This document shows, one piece after another, positions 24,412-32,585 of a stretch of DNA of 64,000 nt (positions within the stretch are counted from its first letter, which is position 1; each line of letters starts with the position of its first letter). The translations under genes and the position numbers were made by a program. Where the stretch lies: contig NZ_CP134867.1 of the NCBI RefSeq assembly GCF_031954525.1, positions 930,001 to 994,000 of the forward strand. Direction: 5' to 3'. Under the pieces are notes generated by a model. The model saw only the letters and a program-made list of their open reading frames with translations. It had not been told where the DNA came from and did no database searches. This DNA is from Dyella sp. BiH032. GTDB lineage: Bacteria; Pseudomonadota; Gammaproteobacteria; Xanthomonadales; Rhodanobacteraceae.

Positions 24412-26562
24412 ATGATTCGATGGCATCGGTTGGCAGCGTGGGGTGCGGCCTGGGTCATGGCCTGGGTGGGCGTGGCTCCGGCGGCGGCCGGCAAGTTCAG
24501 CGCCGACTTGGCGCAGCCTTCGCCGCGAACGACGCTGGCGCAAGTGACCCGCGCCGATCGCCAGGTGCGCGATGGCGACGCGGTGCTGCAGGCCTACGTC
24601 TTCCAGCCCGCCGACGCGCCGCGCCTGAGCGCGGCCCCCGCATCCGGCGCGTGGGACTGGCAGGACCAGGGCGAACTGCATCTGCGCGTACAGAACGGCA
24701 TGGATTGGGCCGTGACCTTGCGCATCGACATCGAAGGCGCATCGCCGGAGCAGGCGCTGCACGCGACCGTGGGCGTGCCGGCCGGCCCGCCGCAGACGGT
24801 CGTGGTGCCGTTGCATGCCGTCTCGCCGCGCATGCAGGGCATGCAGGTCGGTCCGCCGATGCCGTACGAGGCCCGGGGCGAGCGGCTGCTGGTGGCGACC
24901 ACCGTAGAGGGGCAGCTCGATCTGCACCGCGTCGCCGCGATACGCATCGGCGTGCCCAAGCCGGGCGCCGCGCAGACCCTGCTGTTCGGCCGGGTCGAGA
25001 CTGTGCCGGGCGATGCCGCGTGGCGCGATGCATATACCGCCATCGTCGACCGCTACGGCCAGTACACGCGCGGACAATGGCCGGAGAAGATCGACAGCGA
25101 CGAAGCGCTGCGCGCGGCGCAGGCACGCGCCCAGGCGGAGCTCGCTACGACGGCGCGCACGCGCCATGACCGCTACGGCGGCCGCCTGGACCTCAAGCCG
25201 TTCTCTGCCACTGGCTGGTTCCGCGCCGAACGGCGCGACGGACGCTGGCGGCTGGTCACGCCGGAAGGACATGCCTTCTTCTCGCTCGGCGTGAACGCGG
25301 TGGCCACCGACCAGCGCAGCTACGTGCAGGGACGCGAAGAGATGTTCGTGGACTTGCCGCCGGACCAGGGCGCATGGCGCGATTTCTACGGCAGCGGCGA
25401 CAACCGCAGCGCCGATGCGGCCGCGGCCGCGGGCATGGGCTACAACCACGGCCGCTGGTTCGATTTCTACGCCGCCAACCTCTATCGCCTCGATGGCGCG
25501 AACTGGAAGGCCGCCTGGGGTGCGCGCGCCATGGCCCGACTGCAGGCCTGGGGCTTCAACACCGTGGGCAACTGGAGCGACGACGTGCTGGCGAACGCCG
25601 GCGCGCACCGCATGGCATACACGCGTTCCATCGAAGTGGCGGGCGTGTTCGGCAACGTTTCCAGCGGCTACGACTATTGGGGCCGCATGCCCGACCCATT
25701 CGATCCGCGCTTCGCCCTGGCAGCGGAGAAGGCCGCGGCGAAGGCTGCCGGCGCGGCGCGCGACGATCCCTGGCTGCTCGGCTACTTCGCCGACAACGAA
25801 TTGCCGTGGGCCGGCACCGGACCGCAGGGCCGCTGGGGGCTCGCGCTGGGCACGCTGCGCGGCGAGGCGCGCAGCGACGCCAAGCAGGCCTTCATCGCGG
25901 CGCTGAAACGCAAGTACGGCGAACCGGCGAAGCTCGCCGCTGCCTGGGGCATCCAGCTTCCGGCATGGGACGCGATGAATGCGACCGGCTACGCGGCGCC
26001 GCTGCCCAGCGAAACCTATCCGGCCATCGCCGCCGACTACAGTGCATGGCTGCGGCAATACGCCGACCAGTATTTCCGCATCGTCACCGAAGCGCTGCAC
26101 CGGCACGACCCCCATCACCTGTTCCTCGGCGCCCGCTTCTCGGTGAACACACCCGAAGCGGTGGCCGCCTGCGCGCGCTACTGCGACGTGATCAGCTTCA
26201 ACGCCTACGCCGACGTGCCCCAGCACGGCGTGGACATGGCCGCGCTGGCGAAGCTGGAAAAGCCGGCGATGCTGACCGAATTCCACTTCGGCTCCGACGA
26301 CCGCGGGCCATTCGGCAAAGGCGTAGTGCCGGTATGGAACGAAGCGCAGCGAGGCGAAGCCTATGCGCGCTATGTCCAAGCCGCGGCACAGGATCCGAAC
26401 ATCGTCGGCGCGCACTGGTTCGAGTACACCGATCAACCCGCCAGCGGGCGCATCCTCGATGGCGAGAACTCGCATGTGGGGTTGGTTGGTATCACCGACA
26501 TACCGTTCAAGAGCTTTGTCGATGCGGTGCGAAAGGCGAACGAGGAAGCGGCCGGGTGGTGA
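24412..26562 (+). CDS. Secreted beta-agarase-like glycoside hydrolase
   Basis: 716 residues with a signal peptide (ending AAA, about residue 25). An N-terminal beta-sandwich region (to about 240) is followed by a TIM-barrel domain. Its segments GRWRLVTPEGHAFFSLGVN, DPWLLGYFADNELPWAG and LTEFHFGSDDRG resemble GH50/GH42-type beta-agarases and beta-galactosidases. The likely acid/base is Glu463 in DNE and the nucleophile Glu623 in TEF. GAGGA before the ATG at 24412 decides the start over the upstream 24382 ATG. No separate carbohydrate-binding module or transporter is adjacent, so the substrate is unknown; agarose-like or other galactans are candidates. Confidence 0.85.
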   Translation: MIRWHRLAAWGAAWVMAWVGVAPAAAGKFSADLAQPSPRTTLAQVTRADRQVRDGDAVLQAYVFQPADAPRLSAAPASGAWDWQDQGELHLRVQNGMDWAVTLRIDIEGASPEQALHATVGVPAGPPQTVVVPLHAVSPRMQGMQVGPPMPYEARGERLLVATTVEGQLDLHRVAAIRIGVPKPGAAQTLLFGRVETVPGDAAWRDAYTAIVDRYGQYTRGQWPEKIDSDEALRAAQARAQAELATTARTRHDRYGGRLDLKPFSATGWFRAERRDGRWRLVTPEGHAFFSLGVNAVATDQRSYVQGREEMFVDLPPDQGAWRDFYGSGDNRSADAAAAAGMGYNHGRWFDFYAANLYRLDGANWKAAWGARAMARLQAWGFNTVGNWSDDVLANAGAHRMAYTRSIEVAGVFGNVSSGYDYWGRMPDPFDPRFALAAEKAAAKAAGAARDDPWLLGYFADNELPWAGTGPQGRWGLALGTLRGEARSDAKQAFIAALKRKYGEPAKLAAAWGIQLPAWDAMNATGYAAPLPSETYPAIAADYSAWLRQYADQYFRIVTEALHRHDPHHLFLGARFSVNTPEAVAACARYCDVISFNAYADVPQHGVDMAALAKLEKPAMLTEFHFGSDDRGPFGKGVVPVWNEAQRGEAYARYVQAAAQDPNIVGAHWFEYTDQPASGRILDGENSHVGLVGITDIPFKSFVDAVRKANEEAAGW

Positions 26563-26617
26563 GGATGGTGAGCAGCGCTGCGTGGTTGGCTGTTAAAGGC
26601 GGGGAATCGTAGTCGCG

Positions 26618-26690
26618 AGCCCCGCCCCTCATCCCGCCTTCTCTCCCACGGGGACTACCTTCGGGTCGCCCGGAGGGGAGAAGGAGAAGT
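26618..26690. repeat. REP-like hairpin element
   Basis: CCTTCTCTCC (26637-26646) pairs with GGGGAGAAGG (26675-26684), nine of ten bases, and is flanked by CCCCTCATCCCG, the reverse complement of the conserved GGGATGAGGGG tail. It belongs to the same class as the pair at 13116-13281. The long loop includes a small inner stem. Confidence 0.6.
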
Positions 26691-26724
26691 GCGGTACCGC
26701 GGCAAGGAGCCGATGACAAAGTAA

Positions 26725-27090
26725 GAGCGAGCGAAGCGACGCTCCGAATGCTCTTGATCTGCCGGGTTCCCTTCGCGGCGGTGAGGGCTGGACGATCAGG
26801 CCCGCGAAGCGGGGCGGGGACAGGGACGTCCCCGCCTTTTCGATCAGGGCAGGATGCCCTGTCGAAAAGCCCGGCCAGCCCTCAACGCACCCGCAGCAGC
26901 GAAGGCTGCGGAGGGCGCCGCGCAGGGGGCCCTTCTTCTTGGTTACTTCTTCTTGGGCAAGCAAGAAGAAGTAACTCGCTCTCCGGCAGGAGAGCGAAAC
27001 CCTCGCCCCGCACGGGGCGAGACCAGACTGGCGATGCACTCGCGACAACCGAGCGACCTTCCGGCCTACGCCGGAATGACGAGCCTGTGA
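26725..27090. repeat. Composite hairpin-rich dispersed intergenic repeat
   Basis: Six hairpins in a row. GGCGGGGA/TCCCCGCC lies at 26813-26836. CTTTTCGA/TCGAAAAG at 26836-26869 has an inner CAGGGCA/TGCCCTG stem. A perfect 14-bp GTTACTTCTTCTTG stem at 26942-26975 has a GGCAAG loop. CGCTCTCC/GGAGAGCG is at 26977-26996, CTCGCCCC/GGGGCGAG at 27002-27021 and TTCCGGC/GCCGGAA at 27059-27076. Open frames across it are repeat shadows. This type of element is scattered between genes in Xanthomonadaceae. No coding gene in this gap of about 600 bp. Confidence 0.7.
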
Positions 27091-27178
27091 TGGCGAGGCC
27101 AGAAACAGGCCCTCTCCGGCGAAAGGGTAAGGCCTCCCACAAGGGCGAAACCACCTCGCAAAAGAACACCCAAAAGGT

Positions 27179-27586
27179 TCAGCCGAACAAACTCGTCCCC
27201 ACCCCAAACACCACCAACATCACCACCGCAACCACCAAACAAGCACTCGTCGGCTTGATCCGCCGCGCATCCACCCGCGGCACCAGCCGCCACAACAACC
27301 CCACACCCACCAACATATCGAGCACCAGAAACGCCCGCCAGCCAAAGGCTTGCAGCAGCACCCGCGGATCCGCGTGCGCACCCTGCTTCATCAGCGCGGC
27401 GCCACCGACAATCACGCTCAGCAGCATCCACAGCAGGCACGCGAGGTAGGCGCGGTTGAACACCACGTTGCAGCGCTCGATCCAGCGCAGCACCGCCCAC
27501 GCGATGATCGCCACGAACAGTGCGCCGATGCTGCTGTAGAGCACCCACCACAGCAGGCTGCTCAGCAGGACGAGAAAGGTGTTCAT
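27179..27586 (-). CDS. Small four-helix integral membrane protein
   Basis: 135 residues with four hydrophobic helices: LVLLSSLLWWVLYSS and ALFVAIIAWAVL, AYLACLLWMLLSVIVGG, FLVLDMLVGVGLLW and CLVVAVVMLVVFGVG. The ATG overlaps the stop of the upstream DUF962 gene (ATGA), so it is co-translated. The frame is open further upstream, but that part is antiparallel to the neighbour and Arg-rich. No known family recognised. The gene ends where the dispersed repeat region begins. Confidence 0.7.
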   Translation of the reverse strand: MNTFLVLLSSLLWWVLYSSIGALFVAIIAWAVLRWIERCNVVFNRAYLACLLWMLLSVIVGGAALMKQGAHADPRVLLQAFGWRAFLVLDMLVGVGLLWRLVPRVDARRIKPTSACLVVAVVMLVVFGVGTSLFG

Positions 27587-28047
27587 GCCGGTTCTTCTCC
27601 CAGGCCGAGGCGGCGCAGCAGCTTGTCCATCAGCCAGGCGGGACCGACCAGCAGATAGGAGAGGTCGGTAAGAAAGCTGGGGCGGCGGCCTTCGATCGCA
27701 TGCCCCACGAATTGACCGACCCAGGCCAGCGCGAACACGGCCACGGCACTCCAGCGCAGCGCGGACGGGCCCAAGGTGCCGAACAGCCAGGCGGTGAGCA
27801 GATCGAGCAGCACGAACGCGACGAACATCGCGCCACCCAGCCGACGCGAATGTTTCCAGTACCACGCGAAGGCGAGCACCTGCGCGCCCACCGACCAAAA
27901 GCCCGGGCGGCCGAGCAGGGCGGGCACCGGTAGGGTCCACAGCAGCGCGATCGCGCTCCACAGGATCAGCGGCACGCACATTTCGTGCAGGCGCTGGTTG
28001 GTCGGATGCTGGTGATCGCCGGCGTAGCTGTCCAGCCAGTCGCGCAT
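27583..28047 (-). CDS. DUF962/Mpo1-like membrane protein
   Basis: 154 residues. The N-terminal signature is RDWLDSYAGDHQHPTNQRLHEMCVPLILW, with the conserved His-x-x-Pro-Thr-Asn-x-x-x-His. Further helices carry WYWKHSRR.GGAM and VGQFVGHAIEGRRPSFLTDL.YLLVGPAWL. In yeast Mpo1, a relative, these His residues bind iron for alpha-oxidation of 2-hydroxy fatty acids. The family N-terminus favours the ATG at 28047; a second ATG at 28074 is possible. It lies just behind purC on the same strand and overlaps the next gene by four bases. Confidence 0.85.
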   Translation of the reverse strand: MRDWLDSYAGDHQHPTNQRLHEMCVPLILWSAIALLWTLPVPALLGRPGFWSVGAQVLAFAWYWKHSRRLGGAMFVAFVLLDLLTAWLFGTLGPSALRWSAVAVFALAWVGQFVGHAIEGRRPSFLTDLSYLLVGPAWLMDKLLRRLGLGEEPA

Positions 28048-28081
28048 GCCGTTACGCGCCGAGTCGGGTCGCATTGCGAAT

Positions 28082-28978
28082 TCAGTTCAGCTCGATGCCG
28101 GCGAGGCGGCGCAAGGCCTCGGCATATTTCGCCTCGGTCTTCGCGATCACCTCGGCCGGTACGTGCGGGCCCGGGGCCTTCTTGTTCCAGTCCAGGGTTT
28201 CCAGGTAATCGCGCACGAACTGTTTGTCGTAACTCGGCGGGCTGATGCCGACCCGGTATTCGTCGGCCGGCCAGTAGCGCGAAGAATCGGGTGTGAGCAT
28301 TTCGTCCATCACGTACAGCTTGCCGTTCTCGTCGGTGCCGAACTCGAGCTTGGTGTCCGCCAGGATGATGCCGCGCTCGGCCGCATAGGCGGCCGCCCAC
28401 TTGTAGATGGTCAGCGTGGCCTCACGGACCTGCTCGGCCAGGTCGGCGCCCACGGCCGCGACCACCGCGTCGAAGCTGACGTTCTCGTCGTGGTCGCCCA
28501 CGGCGGCCTTGGTCGACGGGGTGAAGATCGGCGCCGGTAGCTGCTGCGCCTGCTTCAGGCCCGCGGGCAGCTGGAGGCCGCAGACGGCGCCGGTAGCTTG
28601 GTAATCCTTCCAGCCGGAGCCGATCAGGTAGCCGCGCGCGATCGCCTCGACCGGCACCGGCTTCAGGCGGCGCGTGACCACGGCGCGCTTCTCGTAGAGG
28701 GCCAGGTCGGTGCCCGCCGGCAGCACTTCGCTCAGCGGCGTCTGCAGCAGGTGGTTGGGCACCAGGTGTTCGGTCTTGCCGAACCAGAAGTTGGAGATCT
28801 GCGTGAGCATTTCGCCCTTGCCCGGGATCGGGTCGGGCAGCACCACGTCGAAGGCGGACAGGCGGTCGCTGGCCACGATCAGCAGGCGGTTGCCGGGCAG
28901 CGCGTAGACGTCGCGCACCTTGCCGCGGTGGAGCAGCTCCAGGCCGGGAAGATCGGATTGCAGCAGGGTGGTCGGCAC
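28082..28978 (-). CDS. purC: Phosphoribosylaminoimidazole-succinocarboxamide synthase
   Basis: 298 residues, the eukaryote-like longer SAICAR synthetase found in Xanthomonadales. [11 protein letters not shown] near the N-terminus, then [34 protein letters not shown], and [31 protein letters not shown] are diagnostic motifs. It joins aspartate to CAIR with ATP in purine synthesis, in the cytoplasm. Divergent from the cytochrome gene, with 145 bp between. DUF962 follows within 40 bp. Confidence 0.97.
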   Translation of the reverse strand: MPTTLLQSDLPGLELLHRGKVRDVYALPGNRLLIVASDRLSAFDVVLPDPIPGKGEMLTQISNFWFGKTEHLVPNHLLQTPLSEVLPAGTDLALYEKRAVVTRRLKPVPVEAIARGYLIGSGWKDYQATGAVCGLQLPAGLKQAQQLPAPIFTPSTKAAVGDHDENVSFDAVVAAVGADLAEQVREATLTIYKWAAAYAAERGIILADTKLEFGTDENGKLYVMDEMLTPDSSRYWPADEYRVGISPPSYDKQFVRDYLETLDWNKKAPGPHVPAEVIAKTEAKYAEALRRLAGIELN

Positions 28979-29123
28979 GGCAGGCTCCTGGAACGGGCGG
29001 GAGAGGGCGAGCCCGGTATTGTAGCGGCGGAGGGACGCGGGTCGCCGGATGGCCGGGTCGCATCGAAGGGGCTGCTAGAATCGGCGCCTTTAACCCTGCC
29101 GCCCACCACCTTACGTGTTGCCG

Positions 29124-29426
29124 ATGCGCATCGTCCTGACCGCGGTACTCGTCTTACTCGCCAGCCAGTCCGCCTTCGCCGCCAAGCCCGCGCGGCTAGG
29201 CCTGTGCGCGGCCTGCCATGGGGAGACCGGCATCGCGCAGATCCCCGGCGCCCCCCATCTGGCCGGGCAGAAAGCCGACTATCTGCGCGAGGCGCTGCGG
29301 CAGTACCGCGACGGCCGGCGCAAGGCGCCCATCATGCAGGCCGCGATCGGCCCGGTGAGCGAGTCGGACCTGGACGAGCTGGCGCGCTGGTACAGCGAGC
29401 AGGCACCGGTCAAGGCCCAGCCATGA
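29124..29426 (+). CDS. Small periplasmic c-type cytochrome
   Basis: 100 residues: a signal peptide (ending AFA, about residue 16), a haem-binding CAACH, PHLAGQKADYLREALRQYRDG and then a Met in PIMQAAIGPVSESDLDELARWY as likely sixth ligand. This is the cytochrome c553/c4-half fold (Cytochrome_CBB3/c family). A TTG nine bases upstream also opens the frame, but the ATG gives a better signal peptide. It overlaps djlA by ATGA. It is probably an electron carrier to a terminal oxidase; the partner is not visible. Confidence 0.9.
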   Translation: MRIVLTAVLVLLASQSAFAAKPARLGLCAACHGETGIAQIPGAPHLAGQKADYLREALRQYRDGRRKAPIMQAAIGPVSESDLDELARWYSEQAPVKAQP

Positions 29427-30232
29427 ACATATCCTGGACCCTGCTGCTGGCCTTCCTGGGCCTGGTGTTCGGCCATAGCGGTGCCGCCATGGTGGTCGGC
29501 GGCGTGCTCGGCTTCGTCATCGACAGCATGCGCCAGAGCCAGCGCCGCCGGGCACCGGCCGCGGGCGGCTACATCGGGCCGCTGTTCGCGCTGCTCGGCG
29601 CGGTGGCCAAGTCGGACGGCCGCGTGTCGGAGGCGGAAATCGCCATCGCCGAGCGGCTGATGTCGCGCATGGGCCTGGACCCGGAGCAGCGCCAGCAGGC
29701 GATCGGTGCCTTCAATGCCGGCAAGCAGCCCGAATTCGACGTCACCCCGGCGATCGACGGGCTGCGCCAGTGGGTCGGCGTACGCCGCGACCATGCCTTT
29801 CCCGTGCTGGACGTGGTGATCGATACCGTGCTGGCCGAGGGCAATCCGCCGCCGGAAAAGATGGCCATCCTGCGCCAGCTCGCCTTCGCGCTGCGCGTGA
29901 GCGACATGGAGCTGATGGCGCTGATGGCGATGAAGGGCTATGCCTGGAACGCCGGCGCCGGTTACCGCGGCCAGGGTTACGGCAACGGCCATGGCGGCGG
30001 CTACGTCCCGCCGCAGCGCAACGCCAGCGGGCCGGATCCGTATACCGTGCTCGGCATCGAGCGAAGCGCGGACGATCGCGCCGTGAAGCGCGCCTACCGC
30101 AAACTGATTTCCGAGCACCATCCCGACCGCCTGGGCGACCTGCCCGAGGACATGCGCAAGCGTGCCGAGGCGCGGGCCAGCGAGATCAACGCGGCATACG
30201 AGCGGATCAAGGCGGAACGAGGCTTCAAGTGA
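29423..30232 (+). CDS. djlA: Co-chaperone DjlA
   Basis: 269 residues, the size of E. coli DjlA (271). An N-terminal membrane segment (LLLAFLGLVFGHSGAAMVVGGVLGFVID) is followed by a TerB-like helical domain (LLGAVAKSDGRVSEAEI..AE). A Gly/Tyr-rich linker and a C-terminal J domain complete it (about 200-269: DPYTVLGI, then the catalytic HPD in EHHPDRL). It anchors in the inner membrane and stimulates DnaK ATPase. It starts within the stop of the cytochrome gene. A longer open frame upstream is a shadow. Confidence 0.95.
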   Translation: MNISWTLLLAFLGLVFGHSGAAMVVGGVLGFVIDSMRQSQRRRAPAAGGYIGPLFALLGAVAKSDGRVSEAEIAIAERLMSRMGLDPEQRQQAIGAFNAGKQPEFDVTPAIDGLRQWVGVRRDHAFPVLDVVIDTVLAEGNPPPEKMAILRQLAFALRVSDMELMALMAMKGYAWNAGAGYRGQGYGNGHGGGYVPPQRNASGPDPYTVLGIERSADDRAVKRAYRKLISEHHPDRLGDLPEDMRKRAEARASEINAAYERIKAERGFK

Positions 30233-30353
30233 GCGCAGAGGCGGTCGCCTCCCTGCAGCTCCGCTGGGCCTGTGCCGCCGGCTTCGGCGTATCGGCGAGT
30301 CCTAGGCTTCGCGGCTGCTAGGCTTTTTTCGGTCCTATCGGATTTCATCTCCC

Positions 30354-31022
30354 ATGAAACAACCCAACGTCATCGCCCCTTCGATTCTTTCCGCCGACTT
30401 CGCCCGCCTCGGCGAAGACACCGCCAAGGCCCTGGCCGCCGGCGCGGACTGGGTGCATTTCGACGTGATGGACAACCATTACGTGCCCAACCTGACCATC
30501 GGGCCGATGGTGCTCAAGGCGCTGCGCGATTACGGCGTCACGGCGCCGATCGACGTGCATCTGATGGTCAAGCCGGTGGACCGCATCGTGCCGGACTTCG
30601 CCAAGGCGGGCGCGAGCGTGATCAGCTTCCACCCCGAAGCGAGCGAGCACGTGGATCGCACCATCGGCCTGATCAAGGACGCCGGCTGCCAGGCCGGCCT
30701 GGTGTTCAACCCGGCCACGCCGCTGAATTGGCTGGACCATGTGCTGGACAAGCTCGACCTGGTGCTGATCATGTCCGTCAACCCGGGCTTCGGCGGGCAG
30801 AAGTTCATCCCGCACGCGCTGGAGAAGCTGCGCGAGGTGCGCCGGCGCATCGACGAGAGCGGCCGGACGATCCGGCTGGAGATCGACGGCGGCGTCACCG
30901 CCGACAACATCGGCGCGATCGGCGCCGCGGGCGCGGACACCTTCGTGGCGGGCTCGGCCATCTTCAATGCGCCGGACTACGGTGCGGTGATCCAGGCGAT
31001 GCACGCCCAGCTCGCCAAGTAA
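30354..31022 (+). CDS. rpe: Ribulose-phosphate 3-epimerase
   Basis: 222 residues, full length. A TIM barrel with [16 protein letters not shown] at the N-terminus, [17 protein letters not shown] (metal-binding His and Asp), [20 protein letters not shown] and [11 protein letters not shown]. It interconverts ribulose-5-P and xylulose-5-P in the pentose phosphate pathway. In many Xanthomonadales rpe lies close to trpE; here other genes separate them by about 6 kb. The hairpin at 31053 follows. Confidence 0.97.
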   Translation: MKQPNVIAPSILSADFARLGEDTAKALAAGADWVHFDVMDNHYVPNLTIGPMVLKALRDYGVTAPIDVHLMVKPVDRIVPDFAKAGASVISFHPEASEHVDRTIGLIKDAGCQAGLVFNPATPLNWLDHVLDKLDLVLIMSVNPGFGGQKFIPHALEKLREVRRRIDESGRTIRLEIDGGVTADNIGAIGAAGADTFVAGSAIFNAPDYGAVIQAMHAQLAK

Positions 31023-31044
31023 GCGCTGGCTGGATAAAACCCGG

Positions 31045-31079
31045 AAATAAAAATCCCGGCGCAGGGGAAGCGCCGGGAT
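31045..31079 (-). terminator. Terminator hairpin with T-run on the minus strand
   Basis: A perfect 10-bp stem, ATCCCGGCGC (31053-31062) with GCGCCGGGAT (31070-31079), loop AGGGGAA. On the plus strand it can end the rpe transcript but lacks a T-run. On the minus strand it is followed by TTTTTATTT, a textbook intrinsic terminator, implying a leftward transcript from 31080-31230. Confidence 0.75.
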
Positions 31080-31228
31080 AAGACGTCGGAACGACGTTTA
31101 GAGGAGACCACGCTGGCTGCACCCGCCGCTCCTGCGTGTTCCACGGCAATGGATTCGGGTGCCGCCGCAAGTTCTGACAGATCATTCCCCATTTGGTTCC
31201 TGCCTGACCGCCGTTATTTCCTGCGGAC

Positions 31229-31254
31229 AAAAAAGCCCCGCGAGGGCGCGGGGC
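31229..31254 (-). terminator. Intrinsic terminator on the minus strand
   Basis: GCCCCGC (31235-31241) pairs with GCGGGGC (31248-31254); reading leftward it is followed by T6. It would end a leftward transcript coming from the small membrane peptide frame at 31403-31522. Confidence 0.75.
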
Positions 31255-31402
31255 GGAACTCGCCGTCCGAGGGACGGAGGGGCACGGCAAGCGAGCGGCC
31301 AGCGGTCAGGGCGGCGTCCTTGCCCTGGCGGCCGGCGCGATTCCCTTCGCGCCGGTCGCCCCATGCCTTCCACGGCAGCTCACAGAGGACGGTCTTTCGC
31401 GG

Positions 31403-31522
31403 CTAGTGGATGCTCATTACCAGGCCCAGCAGCAGGGCGCCCAGGGCGAGCACCACGCGCAGGGGTTCGAAGTCACGCAGTTCGGCGTTGGGATCGAGGT
31501 CGGTCTTGACGGGCTGGGTCAT
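31403..31522 (-). CDS. Putative 39-residue single-pass membrane peptide
   Basis: A short open frame with a hydrophilic, acidic N-terminus (TQPVKTDLDPNAELRDFEP) and one hydrophobic helix (LRVVLALGALLLGLVMSI) ending SIH and a TAG stop. The amino-acid pattern is that of a genuine small membrane protein, and an intrinsic terminator in the same orientation lies about 150 bp downstream. Against it: no good ribosome site precedes the ATG (only GGA at about -11). Too short for routine gene callers. Function unknown. Confidence 0.45.
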   Translation of the reverse strand: MTQPVKTDLDPNAELRDFEPLRVVLALGALLLGLVMSIH

Positions 31523-31711
31523 GGCAGTGGTCCGGTTGCAGTGGCGCCTATGGGACTGCCGGCGGGAGTGTGCAACCGGTCTGCCTTGAGCCGCCTTTCG
31601 GTCAACTCATGGCGAAACGGTGGCAGTGCGTGCTTGGGCAGAGGTTTATAGTCCGCAACGCCTCGCCGCCCATCGGCGCCGCGAACTGTTCTCAAGGAAA
31701 GGAGAGCCAGC

Positions 31712-32464
31712 ATGCACGCCTATGCAATGAAGGTTGGGATCGCCGCCGTTCTCGCGGCGTGGTCCTGTTCCATCGCAGCCTTGCCCCTGGCGCCGGCCGG
31801 CGCCGGCGGCGACGATCCGCAGGCCAGTTCGCTGGAAGAGGCGGCGAACATGCCATGCCCGCCCGGTCTGGAACGGTTCGTGCCGGGCGTCTACTACTAC
31901 TGTGTCGGCGCCCGCGACCTGGCGCGCCATAACGACGGCCGCGGCCGGGAAATGCTGGAACTGGCCGCGGCCTGGGGCAGCAAGCCGGCGCAGCTGACGC
32001 TCGGCGTCGGCTACTTCAAGGGCGACGCGATGCCGCTGAACCGTCCGCTGGGATTGGCGTGGCTCGGGCTGGCGGCGGAACGGCGGGATCCGGCGTATGT
32101 GGCCATCTTCAAGTCCGCCTGGGACAAAGCCGGCCCGGAAGAGCAGGCGCGTGCGCAAGCCCTCTGGCAGTCCATGCGCCCGAAGTACGGCGACGAACAC
32201 GCGGCGCATCGCGCTGAGCGGCGGTACCGGCACGAGCGCTGGGAGCTGGTTCGCAACGAAATCTACGGCGCGCGAGCCTGCATCGCCGGCATAAACGTCG
32301 GCCAGGTGGTGCGGTCCGAAGGCGTGGGTGGCCCGGATTGCATCGGCTCCTCCAGCGTCACCCTGGCGGCGAAGAAGATCGATGTCTACGCCGATAGCCT
32401 GTTCGACGGCTGGAGCGGCCATGTGAGCGTGGGCCAGCTCGAACCGGTGACGCCGGCGAAGTGA
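31712..32464 (+). CDS. Exported Sel1/TPR-like protein
   Basis: 250 residues with a signal peptide (ending AAL or similar, about residue 24). The central part has Sel1-like repeats: REMLELAAAWGSKPAQLTLGVGYFKGDAMPLNRPLGLAWLGLAAER, with the Ala/Leu/Gly spacing of the family. CPPG..VPGVYYYC and CIAG/CIGSS give possible disulfides. GGAAAGGAGAG precedes the start. It sits upstream of the two-component pair on the same strand with a 120-bp gap; it could be a target or partner but need not be. Function unknown. Confidence 0.75.
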   Translation: MHAYAMKVGIAAVLAAWSCSIAALPLAPAGAGGDDPQASSLEEAANMPCPPGLERFVPGVYYYCVGARDLARHNDGRGREMLELAAAWGSKPAQLTLGVGYFKGDAMPLNRPLGLAWLGLAAERRDPAYVAIFKSAWDKAGPEEQARAQALWQSMRPKYGDEHAAHRAERRYRHERWELVRNEIYGARACIAGINVGQVVRSEGVGGPDCIGSSSVTLAAKKIDVYADSLFDGWSGHVSVGQLEPVTPAK

Positions 32465-32585
32465 TCCTGGGCCAAAGGCGCCGACAGGGCGCCATCTGGC
32501 AAAACGCGGGCATGAAGAGCACCAGCCTTGCGCGGCGATGGCCCGCATAGCACGCTGCGCGCCATCGCCTCAGGAGAACCGCCCC

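Noticed and set aside
26629..27207. A 192-codon minus-strand frame (and opposing frames) in the gap after the glycoside hydrolase
   Set aside because: It spans stacked hairpin repeats; such frames occur wherever this dispersed element is found and have no ribosome site.
27179..27979. A 266-codon version of the small membrane protein
   Set aside because: The extra N-terminal half is the out-of-frame shadow of the DUF962 gene. The ATGA overlap places the real start at 27586.
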